Positions 26,196 to 34,404 of a stretch of DNA of 46,138 bases are shown in pieces. This DNA is from Syntrophomonas sp. (GTDB lineage: Bacteria; Bacillota; Syntrophomonadia; Syntrophomonadales; Syntrophomonadaceae): contig JAENZN010000026.1 in the NCBI GenBank assembly GCA_016841245.1, positions 1-46,138 on the forward strand, given 5' to 3'. The position numbers and the translations under genes were made by a program. The notes under the pieces were generated by a model, which saw only the letters and a list, made by a program, of their open reading frames with translations, searched no databases and was not told the DNA's origin. Numbering within the stretch: the first letter of the stretch is position 1; each line of letters opens with the position of its first letter.

Positions 26196-26936
26196 ATGGA
26201 AATCTATGTAGGAATCGATGACTTTCATAGTTGTGATGGTGCAGGAGCAGGTGAAACCGCTTCTCTATTTACCAGAGTCATAGAAGAAAACAGGTGGGGA
26301 CAAGCTAAGTTACCCAGCCGACATCGCCTTTATCAACACCCGGATACCGGTTGCAGGAAACACAATACGGCCCGGAGTTTTTCGGCACAAATTGAAGAGC
26401 AGTATCTACCGGTTTTTATTGATTATGCTTGTAAAGTGGTTTGGAGAGATTCATCTCCTGATTCTAATGCCGGTCTGGTTATTGCAATTCCTGAACGCAT
26501 GACCAATACTGATGAGATTATTGCTTATGCCAGCAGGGTAAAAGAAGGATTAGTCAGCAGAGATGAAACAAACCGGATGATCGGAAAGCCAGGTCTTCAT
26601 GTATTTGTACTAAGTGGAAACGGAAAGGGCATAATTGGGGCTCTGGCCGCCGCCGGGCTTCGCATGACTGGAAATGATGGGCAATTTCGCGGAAAATTGC
26701 AGCTCGGGTCAGGGGATGGGTATATAGCAACAGTACAGGAAATCATGGAGAATACTTATGTGGAGCAGATTAAAAACATGGATTTAGAAAATATTGATAA
26801 GGATCAGTCTGTGCGAATGGGAGAAAAAGTAAAAGTAGTACTGCTTGAAAACAAATATTCTCTAATGGTCTTTCCCACCGAACTCCAGTATCCCAGATGG
26901 CAAACCAGCACCACCCATATGCTGCGCATGTTTTAA
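26196..26936 (+). CDS. TiaS-N-terminal-like protein in the Moco operon
   Basis: A 246-aa protein starting EIYVGIDDFHSCDGAGAGET, resembling the N-terminal domain of archaeal TiaS (YVGIDDTDS...). The second block RLYQHPDTGCRKHNTARSF parallels the RLxPxxPxKTRGNAA region, and GIIGALAAAGLR parallels a later glycine-rich turn. The tRNA-modification C-terminus of TiaS is absent. AGGAGG precedes ATG 26196; the frame opens at 26187. The substrate is unknown; operon context suggests a step in molybdopterin chemistry or a Moco-enzyme accessory role (inference). Confidence 0.65.
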   Translation: MEIYVGIDDFHSCDGAGAGETASLFTRVIEENRWGQAKLPSRHRLYQHPDTGCRKHNTARSFSAQIEEQYLPVFIDYACKVVWRDSSPDSNAGLVIAIPERMTNTDEIIAYASRVKEGLVSRDETNRMIGKPGLHVFVLSGNGKGIIGALAAAGLRMTGNDGQFRGKLQLGSGDGYIATVQEIMENTYVEQIKNMDLENIDKDQSVRMGEKVKVVLLENKYSLMVFPTELQYPRWQTSTTHMLRMF

Positions 26937-26969
26937 ATAATTAACGATTTTATTCAGGAGGATCACGGT

Positions 26970-27455
26970 ATGACAAGAGTTATAGGTTTTACTGGTTATT
27001 CCAATTCGGGTAAGACTACAGTTATTTCTAATTTGATAAGGATATTCAATGATCGGGGCTTGAAAGTGGCAGCGGTAAAGCATGCTTCACATGGCTATGA
27101 GTTAGACACTCCAGGTAAAGATTCCTGGCTGCATTATAATTCTGGCGCGGCCAGGGTTATAGTAATGGGTCCGGATTCCATTACTACTCATCAACGTTTA
27201 ACTACCCGCCCCCCACTGCAAGAAATTCTGGATAGTATTACCGATACAGATCTTATTCTGGTAGAAGGGCTTAAACAGGAAGTAAATCCCAGAATACTTG
27301 TTTATCGACCAGAGGATCAAGATGAGCCGGTTTTTCCGCCGGGAAGTTATGCGGCCGTTATTTCAGACCTCGGGATTCCCCTTGAGATCCCGCATTTTCG
27401 CTTCGATGAACTTGAACAGGTAGCTGATTTTATTATTAATCTCAGCAATCAATAA
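26970..27455 (+). CDS. mobB: molybdopterin-guanine dinucleotide biosynthesis protein B
   Basis: A 161-aa P-loop GTPase-like protein that assists MobA in attaching GMP to molybdopterin. Walker A is GYSNSGKTT (residues 9-17), followed by VAAVKHASHG and D-rich LILVEGLKQE, all MobB signatures. CAGGAGGATCACGGT precedes the ATG. Last gene of the riboswitch operon; a terminator follows at 27498. Confidence 0.93.
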   Translation: MTRVIGFTGYSNSGKTTVISNLIRIFNDRGLKVAAVKHASHGYELDTPGKDSWLHYNSGAARVIVMGPDSITTHQRLTTRPPLQEILDSITDTDLILVEGLKQEVNPRILVYRPEDQDEPVFPPGSYAAVISDLGIPLEIPHFRFDELEQVADFIINLSNQ

Positions 27456-27497
27456 CCTTGTAGTACTTTGAATAAAAAATAAAAGCTTGATTAGAAC

Positions 27498-27535
27498 AAC
27501 ACCGCCGGTAAATTAGAACCAGGGGGTGTTTTTGT
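27498..27535 (+). terminator. terminator after mobB
   Basis: AACACC (27498-27503) with GGTGTT (27525-27530), extended by CC/GG after a 1-nt bulge, then TTTTTGTT. The remaining bases to 27721 show nothing clear. Confidence 0.75.
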
Positions 27536-27721
27536 TATGGAAAAAACGGACTGGATCACGTCTATAGGGATAATATTCATTAATCAACTGGCGGCAGGTA
27601 TTTAGGAAAAATCTTAATGCAAATGATAGCGAAAATTAGCAAGCAGGTTCATCAGCTAAGGAACATTTTTCTTATTCAGGTAATAAAATGTAGTAAATAA
27701 ATAGAAAGGAGATGAAAGACT

Positions 27722-28504
27722 ATGTTTCTGAATATTCTTCATCCTAATGAAGATGCCTATATATCACAGTATTATGCCAATTCGAATTTTGGGGGAGTAC
27801 CCTATTTGTACACCAATCGATACCATGGACCTGGAGATGAATATCAGTCACTGCTCAGATTTGACGGATTTGATGGATTTGATGGATTTGATGGATTTGA
27901 TGGATTTGATAGATTTGATAACAGATTTGACAATAATCAGCACCATCGTCGTCCATCCAGATTTCAATCTCAACTGCGTTTAAAGATATATCGTAATGAA
28001 ATACCTTCTGCTACTACCTTATTAGTCCATCGAGTTATAGGTAACTGGAATGAATCAAATGTTACCTGGAACAATCGGCCGGCAATAGACGCGGTACCGA
28101 TAGGATCAGCAGTAATATATGCAGGATATTTTGGTTGGGTAGACATTAACCTTACTGATTCTGCAGACCATGTGTTTAATAACGGCCTGCTCCTGAAATG
28201 CGATGAAACTTTTAACAGTCTCCTGGGTTTCTATGGCCGTGGATTTGGTGATTCCAGCTACTGGCCCCAATTAATACCTGTTTCTGCTCCGGTATCTGAT
28301 GTTGAGAAGCCTGTTGTTAGAGTTCAGCCTGCTCCAAGTGTAGTACTCCCATCTAATTTGGTGAGAGTACGACCTGATCGTAAAGAACGCAGATTTTCGA
28401 GACACAATAATAACTTTCCTTCCAGGTGCCGATTTGATGATTGTGGAGAACGCAGAGTTTTCGGATCTACTAACAACTTTCCTGTCAGGCGCCGTTTTAT
28501 TTAA
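27722..28504 (+). CDS. DNRLRE-domain protein with a Gly-Phe-Asp repeat
   Basis: A 260-aa protein with a DNRLRE (beta-sandwich) domain: N-terminal ILHPNEDAYISQYYANSNFG, then YQSLLRFD, LRLKIYRNE, WNESNVTWNNRP and a GLLLKC segment. It has no signal peptide. Between the first strands sits a run of GFD units (residues about 48-66) encoded by a 9-bp tandem repeat. The C-terminal 70 residues are Arg/Asn/Phe-rich with two similar RRFSRHNNNFPSR-type blocks. AAAGGAGATG precedes the ATG. It shares the domain with the gene at 32282-33154. A spore-surface or cell-surface role is possible but unproven. Confidence 0.75.
   Translation: MFLNILHPNEDAYISQYYANSNFGGVPYLYTNRYHGPGDEYQSLLRFDGFDGFDGFDGFDGFDRFDNRFDNNQHHRRPSRFQSQLRLKIYRNEIPSATTLLVHRVIGNWNESNVTWNNRPAIDAVPIGSAVIYAGYFGWVDINLTDSADHVFNNGLLLKCDETFNSLLGFYGRGFGDSSYWPQLIPVSAPVSDVEKPVVRVQPAPSVVLPSNLVRVRPDRKERRFSRHNNNFPSRCRFDDCGERRVFGSTNNFPVRRRFI
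27866..27910 (+). repeat. 9-bp tandem repeat, five units
   Basis: GGATTTGAT is repeated five times exactly, flanked by degenerate units (from about 27857 and to about 27919). Each unit encodes Gly-Phe-Asp, so copy-number changes keep the frame. Confidence 0.95.
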
Positions 28505-28517
28505 TAATAAACACATT

Positions 28518-28546
28518 GAGGCTGGGGTTTAAACGCTCCGGCCTCT
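28518..28546 (+). terminator. weak terminator after the DNRLRE gene
   Basis: GAGGC (28518-28522) and GCCTC (28542-28546) enclose a GC-rich interior; the T tract is poor. The following stretch to 28803 has another perfect-looking hairpin, TTAGATGGG-TTG-CCTATCTAA (28623-28643), and no gene. Confidence 0.4.
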
Positions 28547-28803
28547 ATCTACTGAAAACATTTAAAGTTCTCATTAAATGCTTAGCTTCTCGATTGTTCA
28601 ATATGGGTCAGTATTATATTCGTTAGATGGGTTGCCTATCTAAATGGAGTTTTCCTCTGATCGATTCTTTCCATTCCGGCCAAATCGATTTAGACACGAT
28701 TGTTTGTATCCTGCTTAGATGTCAGTATTCTTGAAAGCTGACTGTCTACGTAATAATCAGCTATGGTTTGACTCGGCTTGGATTTGAATGATATGATATC
28801 TAG

Positions 28804-28832
28804 TTGTAAATACTTCTTCTCCCTGATATAAT
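28804..28832 (+). promoter_or_regulatory. promoter of typA
   Basis: TTGTAA (28804-28809), 17-bp spacer, TATAAT (28827-28832), about 67 bp before the typA start. Confidence 0.6.
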
Positions 28833-28899
28833 TGCTACGTTGCCCAAAAGCAGATGTCTACGATAAATTAGTAGATGATATAAATGGAGAGGGAAGATA

Positions 28900-30723
28900 A
28901 TGTCAGAAAAATTACTGCGCAATATTGCTATTATTGCCCATGTAGATCATGGTAAAACTACTCTGGTGGATCAGTTGTTGAAACAATCCGGGTATTTTAG
29001 GGTTAACCAGTCCGTTCCTGAACGTGTAATGGACAGTAATGACCTGGAACGGGAAAGAGGTATTACTATTCTTTCTAAAAATACTAGCATTGTTTATCAG
29101 GATACTAAAATAAACATTGTCGATACTCCCGGTCATGCAGATTTCGGTGGGGAAGTTGAAAGAATTGTGGAAATGGTAGACGGAGTTCTGCTTCTGGTCG
29201 ATGCCTACGAAGGACCCATGCCCCAGACTCGATTTGTGCTCAAAAAGGCGCTGCAGGCAGGTTTAAAACCCCTGGTAGTTATAAATAAGATTGACCGAAG
29301 CGGTGTAAGTATTGATAAAGTCAATGATGAATTGTTAGACCTTTTTATTGACCTGGAAGCAGATGAAAACCAGCTTGATTTTCCGGTGGTATTAGCTTCT
29401 GCCCGGGACGGTTATGCCAAAGATAGCATGGATGAATGGTCAGATGACATGAAACCACTTCTGGATGCCATACTCCAGTACATTCCAGCACCATCCGGTG
29501 ATCCTACGGGAGAACTGCAGTTGGGAATATCCTCTATAAGTTATGACCCCTATGTAGGTAGAATAGGGGTTGGGAAAATTTCTCGAGGTACCATTCAAAA
29601 AGGGCAGGAGTATATTCTATGCAATTCCAGTTTGGACCAACAGCGGGTAAGGATTAATACCCTATACACCTTTGAGGGCCTACAGCGAAGCGAAGTTGAA
29701 AATGCATCAGCAGGTGAAATCATAGCTGTATCAGGAATTGAAAATATTAATATCGGGGATACTATCTGTTCACCATTTAACGTAACTCCTGTTAATTTTG
29801 TTAAAATTGATGAGCCAACCATATCTATGAATTTCGTAGTAAATGATAGTCCTATGGCTGGATTAGAAGGCAGGTATCTAACTAGTCGACATCTTCGGGA
29901 TCGATTAATGAGGGAATTACTGTCCAATGTCGCTTTGAGAGTAGAAGAATTAAGCCCGGATACTTTCAAGGTTTCAGGTCGGGGAGAACTGCATTTATCA
30001 ATTTTGATTGAAACCATGCGCCGTCAGGGTTATGAATTTGCAGTTACCCGCCCGGAAGTTATTTTTAAGCATGAAGACGGGTTAATTAAAGAACCTATAG
30101 AAGAGCTATTTATCGAAGTCCCAGAGCTATATGTAGGTACAGTAATTGAAAAGGTTAGCAGCCGTAAAGGGGAACTTTCCAATATGGTTAACTCGAACAG
30201 CGGAACCGTTAAACTTGAATTTAACATACCCGCCCGGGGACTTATTGGATTGCGCTCTGAATTTTTAACTGATACCAGAGGAAATGGAATTATGCATCAC
30301 ATCTTTTCTTCTTATGAATCCTACCGGGGTGAAATACCAGGACGCACTCGGGGATCACTGGTTGCCTCAGAAAGCGGCACTGCAGTAACTTATGGATTAT
30401 ATAATGCCCAGGATAGAGGAATCCTTTTTATAGGCCCGGGAACCGCTGTATATGAAGGTATGATCGTAGGTGAAAACAGCCGTAAAGAGGATATAGCTAT
30501 AAACGTATGCAAGAAGAAGCATCTAACCAATACTCGTTCCTCCGGGGCAGATGAAGCACTGCGTCTGGTCACTCGCACTACTATGAGTCTTGAAAAGTGC
30601 CTGGAATTCATCGCTGAAGATGAGCTGCTGGAGGTAACTCCTACTGCTCTGCGACTTAGAAAAATGACTCTTGATAAGGTGAGAAGGGAACGAATGGCTA
30701 AACAAAAAACGCAAGTATTATAA
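28900..30723 (+). CDS. typA: ribosome-associated GTPase TypA/BipA
   Basis: A 607-aa translational GTPase that binds the ribosome and affects assembly of the large subunit, cold growth and stress responses. G1 is AHVDHGKTT, switch/G2 RGITI, G3 DTPGHADF and G4 NKIDR, followed by EF-G-like domains II, III and V and the TypA-specific C-terminus with RGLIGLRSEFLTDTRG and KKHLTNTRSSGADEAL. GAGAGGGAAG precedes the ATG. Single gene with its own promoter and terminator. Confidence 0.97.
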   Translation: MSEKLLRNIAIIAHVDHGKTTLVDQLLKQSGYFRVNQSVPERVMDSNDLERERGITILSKNTSIVYQDTKINIVDTPGHADFGGEVERIVEMVDGVLLLVDAYEGPMPQTRFVLKKALQAGLKPLVVINKIDRSGVSIDKVNDELLDLFIDLEADENQLDFPVVLASARDGYAKDSMDEWSDDMKPLLDAILQYIPAPSGDPTGELQLGISSISYDPYVGRIGVGKISRGTIQKGQEYILCNSSLDQQRVRINTLYTFEGLQRSEVENASAGEIIAVSGIENINIGDTICSPFNVTPVNFVKIDEPTISMNFVVNDSPMAGLEGRYLTSRHLRDRLMRELLSNVALRVEELSPDTFKVSGRGELHLSILIETMRRQGYEFAVTRPEVIFKHEDGLIKEPIEELFIEVPELYVGTVIEKVSSRKGELSNMVNSNSGTVKLEFNIPARGLIGLRSEFLTDTRGNGIMHHIFSSYESYRGEIPGRTRGSLVASESGTAVTYGLYNAQDRGILFIGPGTAVYEGMIVGENSRKEDIAINVCKKKHLTNTRSSGADEALRLVTRTTMSLEKCLEFIAEDELLEVTPTALRLRKMTLDKVRRERMAKQKTQVL

Positions 30724-30765
30724 AGCTTTAAAAAAAGACTTTAAAATATTCATAAAAATTCTATG

Positions 30766-30791
30766 CTGCCGGTATTTGCCCGGCAGTTTTT
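30766..30791 (+). terminator. terminator of typA
   Basis: CTGCCGG (30766-30772) / CCGGCAG (30780-30786), 7-nt loop, five T. The bases 30792-31047 hold no recognisable gene. Confidence 0.85.
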
Positions 30792-31047
30792 CATTAGAAT
30801 ATTACTGTTGTTTAAAGTGGGTGGGGGAACGCTAATTGGATCATGGCTAATGAGTAAGAAATTTAAAAGGAGTTGTGCTGTAATCATTGCCATAAAGATA
30901 GGTATTGACCTGAACCTTATGTATCGTAGATAGAATAGCAGATAAATTTCACCGATGGGAGTATTGAGTTTCATTACTTGTGAGGATTTTATGTGGTGGA
31001 AGTTATAAATAAAGGCTGTAATTTGGGCGTAGTATGCTGAAAATAAA

Positions 31048-31079
31048 AAATGGGTTAGTATGAAAATACTAACCCATTT
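31048..31079 (-). terminator. terminator of the zinc-ribbon gene
   Basis: A perfect 14-bp stem (31048-31061 with 31066-31079) around a GAAA/TTTC tetraloop. On the minus strand it ends in CCCATTTTTTATTTT, so it serves the gene at 31094. Confidence 0.9.
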
Positions 31080-31093
31080 AAATGTCTAGCTGT

Positions 31094-31399
31094 TTACCTG
31101 TAGCTGCTGTTCCGTCTAGCCTGGAAACAATCTCTGCAGTAAACTGGTCTATCACCGGTGGGCTCAAATGGTACTGTAGTCTCTTGACCGCAAGAAGCAC
31201 AGATAGTCTTAAACATCTGACGATCTTCTCTGCCGCGTGAGTTACCGTAGCCATTGCGCTGCTGTTTGCGTGCTTTTCTACACGATGGACACCGACCCGG
31301 TTCATTTTCAAAGCCTTTTTCTGCGTAAAATTCTTGTTCGGATGCTGAGAATAAAAATTCATTCCCGCAATCTTTACATACTAAATACTTATCTTCCAT
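31094..31399 (-). CDS. double zinc-ribbon CxxC protein
   Basis: A 101-aa basic protein with four CxxC pairs: CKDCGNEF, CPSCRKARKQQR, CASCGQE and CRDCFQAR, i.e. two zinc ribbons joined by a Gly/Arg/Asn linker. It belongs to the small probable-zinc-ribbon family with FSASEQEFYAEKGF. GAAGGGAG lies before ATG 31399 (MEDKYLVCKDCG); a TTG at 31411 is too close to the ribosome site. Nucleic-acid binding is likely; the exact role is unknown. Confidence 0.85.
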   Translation of the reverse strand: MEDKYLVCKDCGNEFLFSASEQEFYAEKGFENEPGRCPSCRKARKQQRNGYGNSRGREDRQMFKTICASCGQETTVPFEPTGDRPVYCRDCFQARRNSSYR

Positions 31400-31759
31400 G
31401 AATATAGTCAACTCCCTTCAGGTAGTACTCTTGGACTTCGTTACCCGAAAAGGAGTAAGCGTCAAGAACAAGGCACTAGTATCATAATCTAACTGAATGA
31501 CATTGTCAAGTCAAACCACCTGATTTTAAAGATTTTCTTTAACTTACAGCTCATTGTCTATTGAGTTTAACTCCTGTTAATCACCAGAACTTATATTCTG
31601 GAATAACAGAATCGCCGAGTGCTATTTTATTCCATACTTTCAGGGGAACAAATATTGGAACAAAAATAAGTGAATCTGGGCTCTTACCGACTTTTTCAAC
31701 AAGGAGCCGAGGTATACCCTGCCAGGGTGAGCAAAAAAGGTCAAGAGCAAGGCAATTAG

Positions 31760-31808
31760 AAGGCCCCTGATGAGGCGTGCATGAGTACGTCGATTGAGGG
31801 GGCGCCTT
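31760..31808 (+). repeat. structured hairpin sharing its core with 7887-7936
   Basis: AAGGC/GCCTT and CCCT/AGGG form the outer stem and CGTGC-ATGA-GTACG (31776-31789) the inner hairpin. On the opposite strand the core reads CTCAATCGACGTACTCA, nearly identical to CTCAATCAACGTACTCA at 7893-7909. A TTTTGTATT tract follows on the plus strand. The rest of 31412-31935 contains no convincing gene. Confidence 0.6.
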
Positions 31809-31935
31809 TTGTATTAACGCAGCTATTGGCCTTTTTTGACGGTCTGAGCCTGGTGTAAATTACCACGGCTAAGGTTTTTGAAATGCTAATAGCATTTAGC
31901 ATAAAGTTTTTTTGGATAAGGATTCCTATCGGATA

Positions 31936-32136
31936 TTATGAAAGAAGCTGCACGTTAGAAGCTTGCTGCCCCTTGGGTCCCATGGTAACCTCGAACTGTA
32001 CCTGCTGTCCTTCACTTAAAGATCTTAAGCCAGAGGTTTGTAGAGCCGATTGATGCACAAAAACATCGGTGCCCTGTTCAGTTCCAATAAAACCATAACC
32101 TTTACTGTCATCAAACCATTTTACTGTTCCAATCAA
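31936..32136 (-). CDS. csp: cold-shock domain protein
   Basis: A 66-aa OB-fold nucleic-acid chaperone. RNP1 is KGYGFI and RNP2 is VFVHQSAL, and the N-terminus [16 protein letters not shown] is typical of CspA/CspB/CspD. The start is TTG 32136 behind AGGAGGG at good spacing; there is no nearby ATG. It probably melts RNA structure during cold or growth transitions. Confidence 0.95.
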   Translation of the reverse strand: MIGTVKWFDDSKGYGFIGTEQGTDVFVHQSALQTSGLRSLSEGQQVQFEVTMGPKGQQASNVQLLS

Positions 32137-32281
32137 ATTAATCCCTCCTATTAAAAAAACAATCTGCTGATATTATTCCCGAATAGAACATTAAGATTGC
32201 ACGTAGATTAATCCATAAGAGTAAATAAATTCAATTGTGTTTATCCCTAAGTTTAAATTTATTTCATATTTTAATCTCTAA

Positions 32282-33154
32282 TTAAAGTTCTTTAGTCCTT
32301 GGATATACTATTAGAGTTTCATTTCCTTCTCCCCAGAACAGGACTCGAGCATATTCTGCTGCCTCGGAAGTCGAAATAGCTATAGCTTCTCCCGGGTATC
32401 CCTGAGGTTCCAGGCAATGCCAGGGGCCAGCATCAAAAAAGAACGCATCAGGATCATTATTAAAGCTCAGTTGAATTTTAACTTTCACATGTGATGAATC
32501 AGAATTATTGAGAATCATAAAGGTAGCCTTTTTTCTTGGCCCCAAAGCAATTGGCTTTGATTCAACAATAGGAGTATCGGGACTTACTGGTATTATTATT
32601 TCCTCCTCATCTTGTATTTCCAATATGCCATCAACGAACTTAATAGCCAGTTTGGGCCAGTCATTACTATACAAATAGTTGGTGCTTCTAAACGCAATCA
32701 GGTTGTTTTTATCCTCACTACCAGCCAGCAATAAACCATTATTAGGAATCGAGCCATCATACCATCCACTGACCAAATTGCTTATATCAATGCTCTGGAG
32801 GCCGAGCGGCATTGATGGGTCAATACTCAGATCACCATCCCGGAATGGACTGAAGGGGGGGTGGGTGTTCCAGGTTACAGTAGGATCAGACCATTTATTT
32901 AATAGGCGATGGACACTAACAGATATAGGATAAGATGAAACTTCATTTCGATACAGAGTGAGCAGCAACTCGGCTTTTTCAATGGTACTGGTCTTTGGAA
33001 TACTGCTTAAATCAAACTGTAGTAAAGATCTGTATTTATCTCCGGTTTGTTGAAACTGGCTAACAAAAAGAGCCTGGCTGTAAGCAAAATTCTGACCAGC
33101 ATACCATTCTGATATATAGGTATCCATATTAGGGAGGAAGGTAATGGATGCCAC
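32282..33154 (-). CDS. DNRLRE-domain protein with a DUF6385-like C-terminus
   Basis: A 290-aa protein. The N-terminal DNRLRE domain (about 1-170) shows FLPNMDTYISEWYAGQNF, YRSLLQFDLSSIP, AELLLTLYRNE and WSDPTVTWNTHPP. An acidic linker (EIQDEEEIIIP) leads to a second beta domain (about 205-290, RKKATFMILNNSDSS... EAAEYARVLFWGEG) resembling DUF6385. There is no signal peptide. GAGGGG favours GTG 33154 (MASITFLPN) over ATG 33163. It is related to the gene at 27722-28504. The family is common in spore-forming anaerobes; the role is unknown. Confidence 0.8.
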   Translation of the reverse strand: MASITFLPNMDTYISEWYAGQNFAYSQALFVSQFQQTGDKYRSLLQFDLSSIPKTSTIEKAELLLTLYRNEVSSYPISVSVHRLLNKWSDPTVTWNTHPPFSPFRDGDLSIDPSMPLGLQSIDISNLVSGWYDGSIPNNGLLLAGSEDKNNLIAFRSTNYLYSNDWPKLAIKFVDGILEIQDEEEIIIPVSPDTPIVESKPIALGPRKKATFMILNNSDSSHVKVKIQLSFNNDPDAFFFDAGPWHCLEPQGYPGEAIAISTSEAAEYARVLFWGEGNETLIVYPRTKEL

Positions 33155-33405
33155 GGTAATCATCCCCTCTCTTTCATATAATATAAAATATTACATAGGA
33201 AGGAATAGTGTTAATCAAATTTATCGATTGAAGTTTTCTGCCAGAAGTATACAGCCTTTTCTTTTCGTTTATTGAAAAAAAGATTTAGTTTATTGTAACA
33301 GGTTTTAGGCGATTGAATAAATTATTGTATCAAATGGTAATATTAACAATCTAAACCATTTACTATTCAAAGGTTATTATAAACAATTATTAGGAGGTAT
33401 TATTT

Positions 33406-34011
33406 ATGTCAAATTACAAATTACCTGAAGAAGATAACGGTTGTTTTCGCCAAGATTATCATGATCCACACCTTCCCCAAGGCACCCATGGTCCCAAATT
33501 AGTTTTGAATTGTGGAAACGGTACCGGGTTGACTCTTCCGATAGATTCTAGAGGTGGTTGTAAAACGTCCTTTGTTGCAGGTACAGTATCGGTTGATGCC
33601 AGCGGAATATCTTGCCCTAAGATTAAAATTGATTTTTCCTCTATGATTAATTTTAAAGCAGAAAGTAGGGATGGAGAATTTTTCATCCGGCTTATCTTCC
33701 AATTAAGCCGAGCTTGCGATTGTGGTCAGAAGATTCCTCTAAGCACTTGGGTCTATGAAAAGGAAGTAGATCTAGACAGGTGCAGGCGGATTGGTGTCGC
33801 CAATGGCGGTGAACCTAGCCAGATTAATTTTAATGGTGGCAGTTATTCAGAGGTGGAAGTGGATTTTAAGGAGTCTTTTGGATTTACCTGGTGTGAGTGC
33901 AATAATTGCTCGGGTTGCTGCCTTTATGTGGTGGAAATTATTGATATAGATACAGATAATATCAGGTGTTTGTCGCTTACCAATATAGGGATCAATGCCC
34001 TGGCATCATAA
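33406..34011 (+). CDS. DUF4489 family protein
   Basis: A 201-aa protein with DUF4489 features: VSVDASGISCPKIKIDFSS, FQLSRACDCGQKIPL, and a Cys-rich end FTWCECNNCSGCCLYVVEI. No signal peptide or membrane segment. TTAGGAGG precedes the ATG. This family is found mainly in clostridia, often in several copies; function unknown. It sits divergently from the DNRLRE/DUF6385 gene, sharing a 250-bp AT-rich intergenic region, which suggests co-regulation. Confidence 0.85.
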   Translation: MSNYKLPEEDNGCFRQDYHDPHLPQGTHGPKLVLNCGNGTGLTLPIDSRGGCKTSFVAGTVSVDASGISCPKIKIDFSSMINFKAESRDGEFFIRLIFQLSRACDCGQKIPLSTWVYEKEVDLDRCRRIGVANGGEPSQINFNGGSYSEVEVDFKESFGFTWCECNNCSGCCLYVVEIIDIDTDNIRCLSLTNIGINALAS

Positions 34012-34141
34012 CTCCATCCAATGTGATTCAAGCAGATAGCCAGTTCGTTTTCAGCAAATCAACCTATCCCCAGTTTCCTTAGCCGATTGATCAGCAATTG
34101 CTTTATATTTGATGAAACCAGGATAAGAAGACTATTAAGTG

Positions 34142-34162
34142 ACCGCAGAACATATCTGCGGT
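34142..34162. repeat. hairpin with the same stem as the tRNA-Leu terminator
   Basis: ACCGCAGA-ACATA-TCTGCGGT. The identical 8-bp stem with a different 5-nt loop occurs at 36067-36087. Here no T run follows on the plus strand. Confidence 0.6.
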
Positions 34163-34179
34163 TGCTTAGGTTATCGACA

Positions 34180-34232
34180 AAGTCGGAAGCCTTCCAGGCC
34201 CAGGATAGAAGCCCCTTTTAAGGACCACCCCG
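34180..34232 (-). repeat. dispersed repeat, copy 2
   Basis: Reverse complement of the block at 8095-8143: CGGGGTGGTCCT, GGGCTTCT, then after exactly 20 nt CCGACTT. The stretch 34012-34404 around it has no gene. Confidence 0.6.
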
Positions 34233-34404
34233 TTCTTGCTTAATGTCTGGTTCTATAATATTTCCCCACTATCCCACTCGAGAAAAAATAGCCGAATAAT
34301 ATATAATTTAACCTGTCCATAATTTTTTGTGATAAAATATATCCTAGTTTGAATGATACTATTTAGCTTAAGCTACAAAACAAAAATATGGGGGAGTAGT
34401 AAAC

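Noticed and set aside
27857-27919. Short tandem repeats considered as a CRISPR or VNTR array in non-coding DNA
   Set aside because: The 9-bp units are contiguous without spacers and lie in frame inside a coding region.
31682-31710. Possible third copy of the dispersed repeat (TCTGGGCTCTTACCGACTT)
   Set aside because: Only the CCGACTT block and part of one neighbour match; the CGGGGTGGTCCT block is absent.
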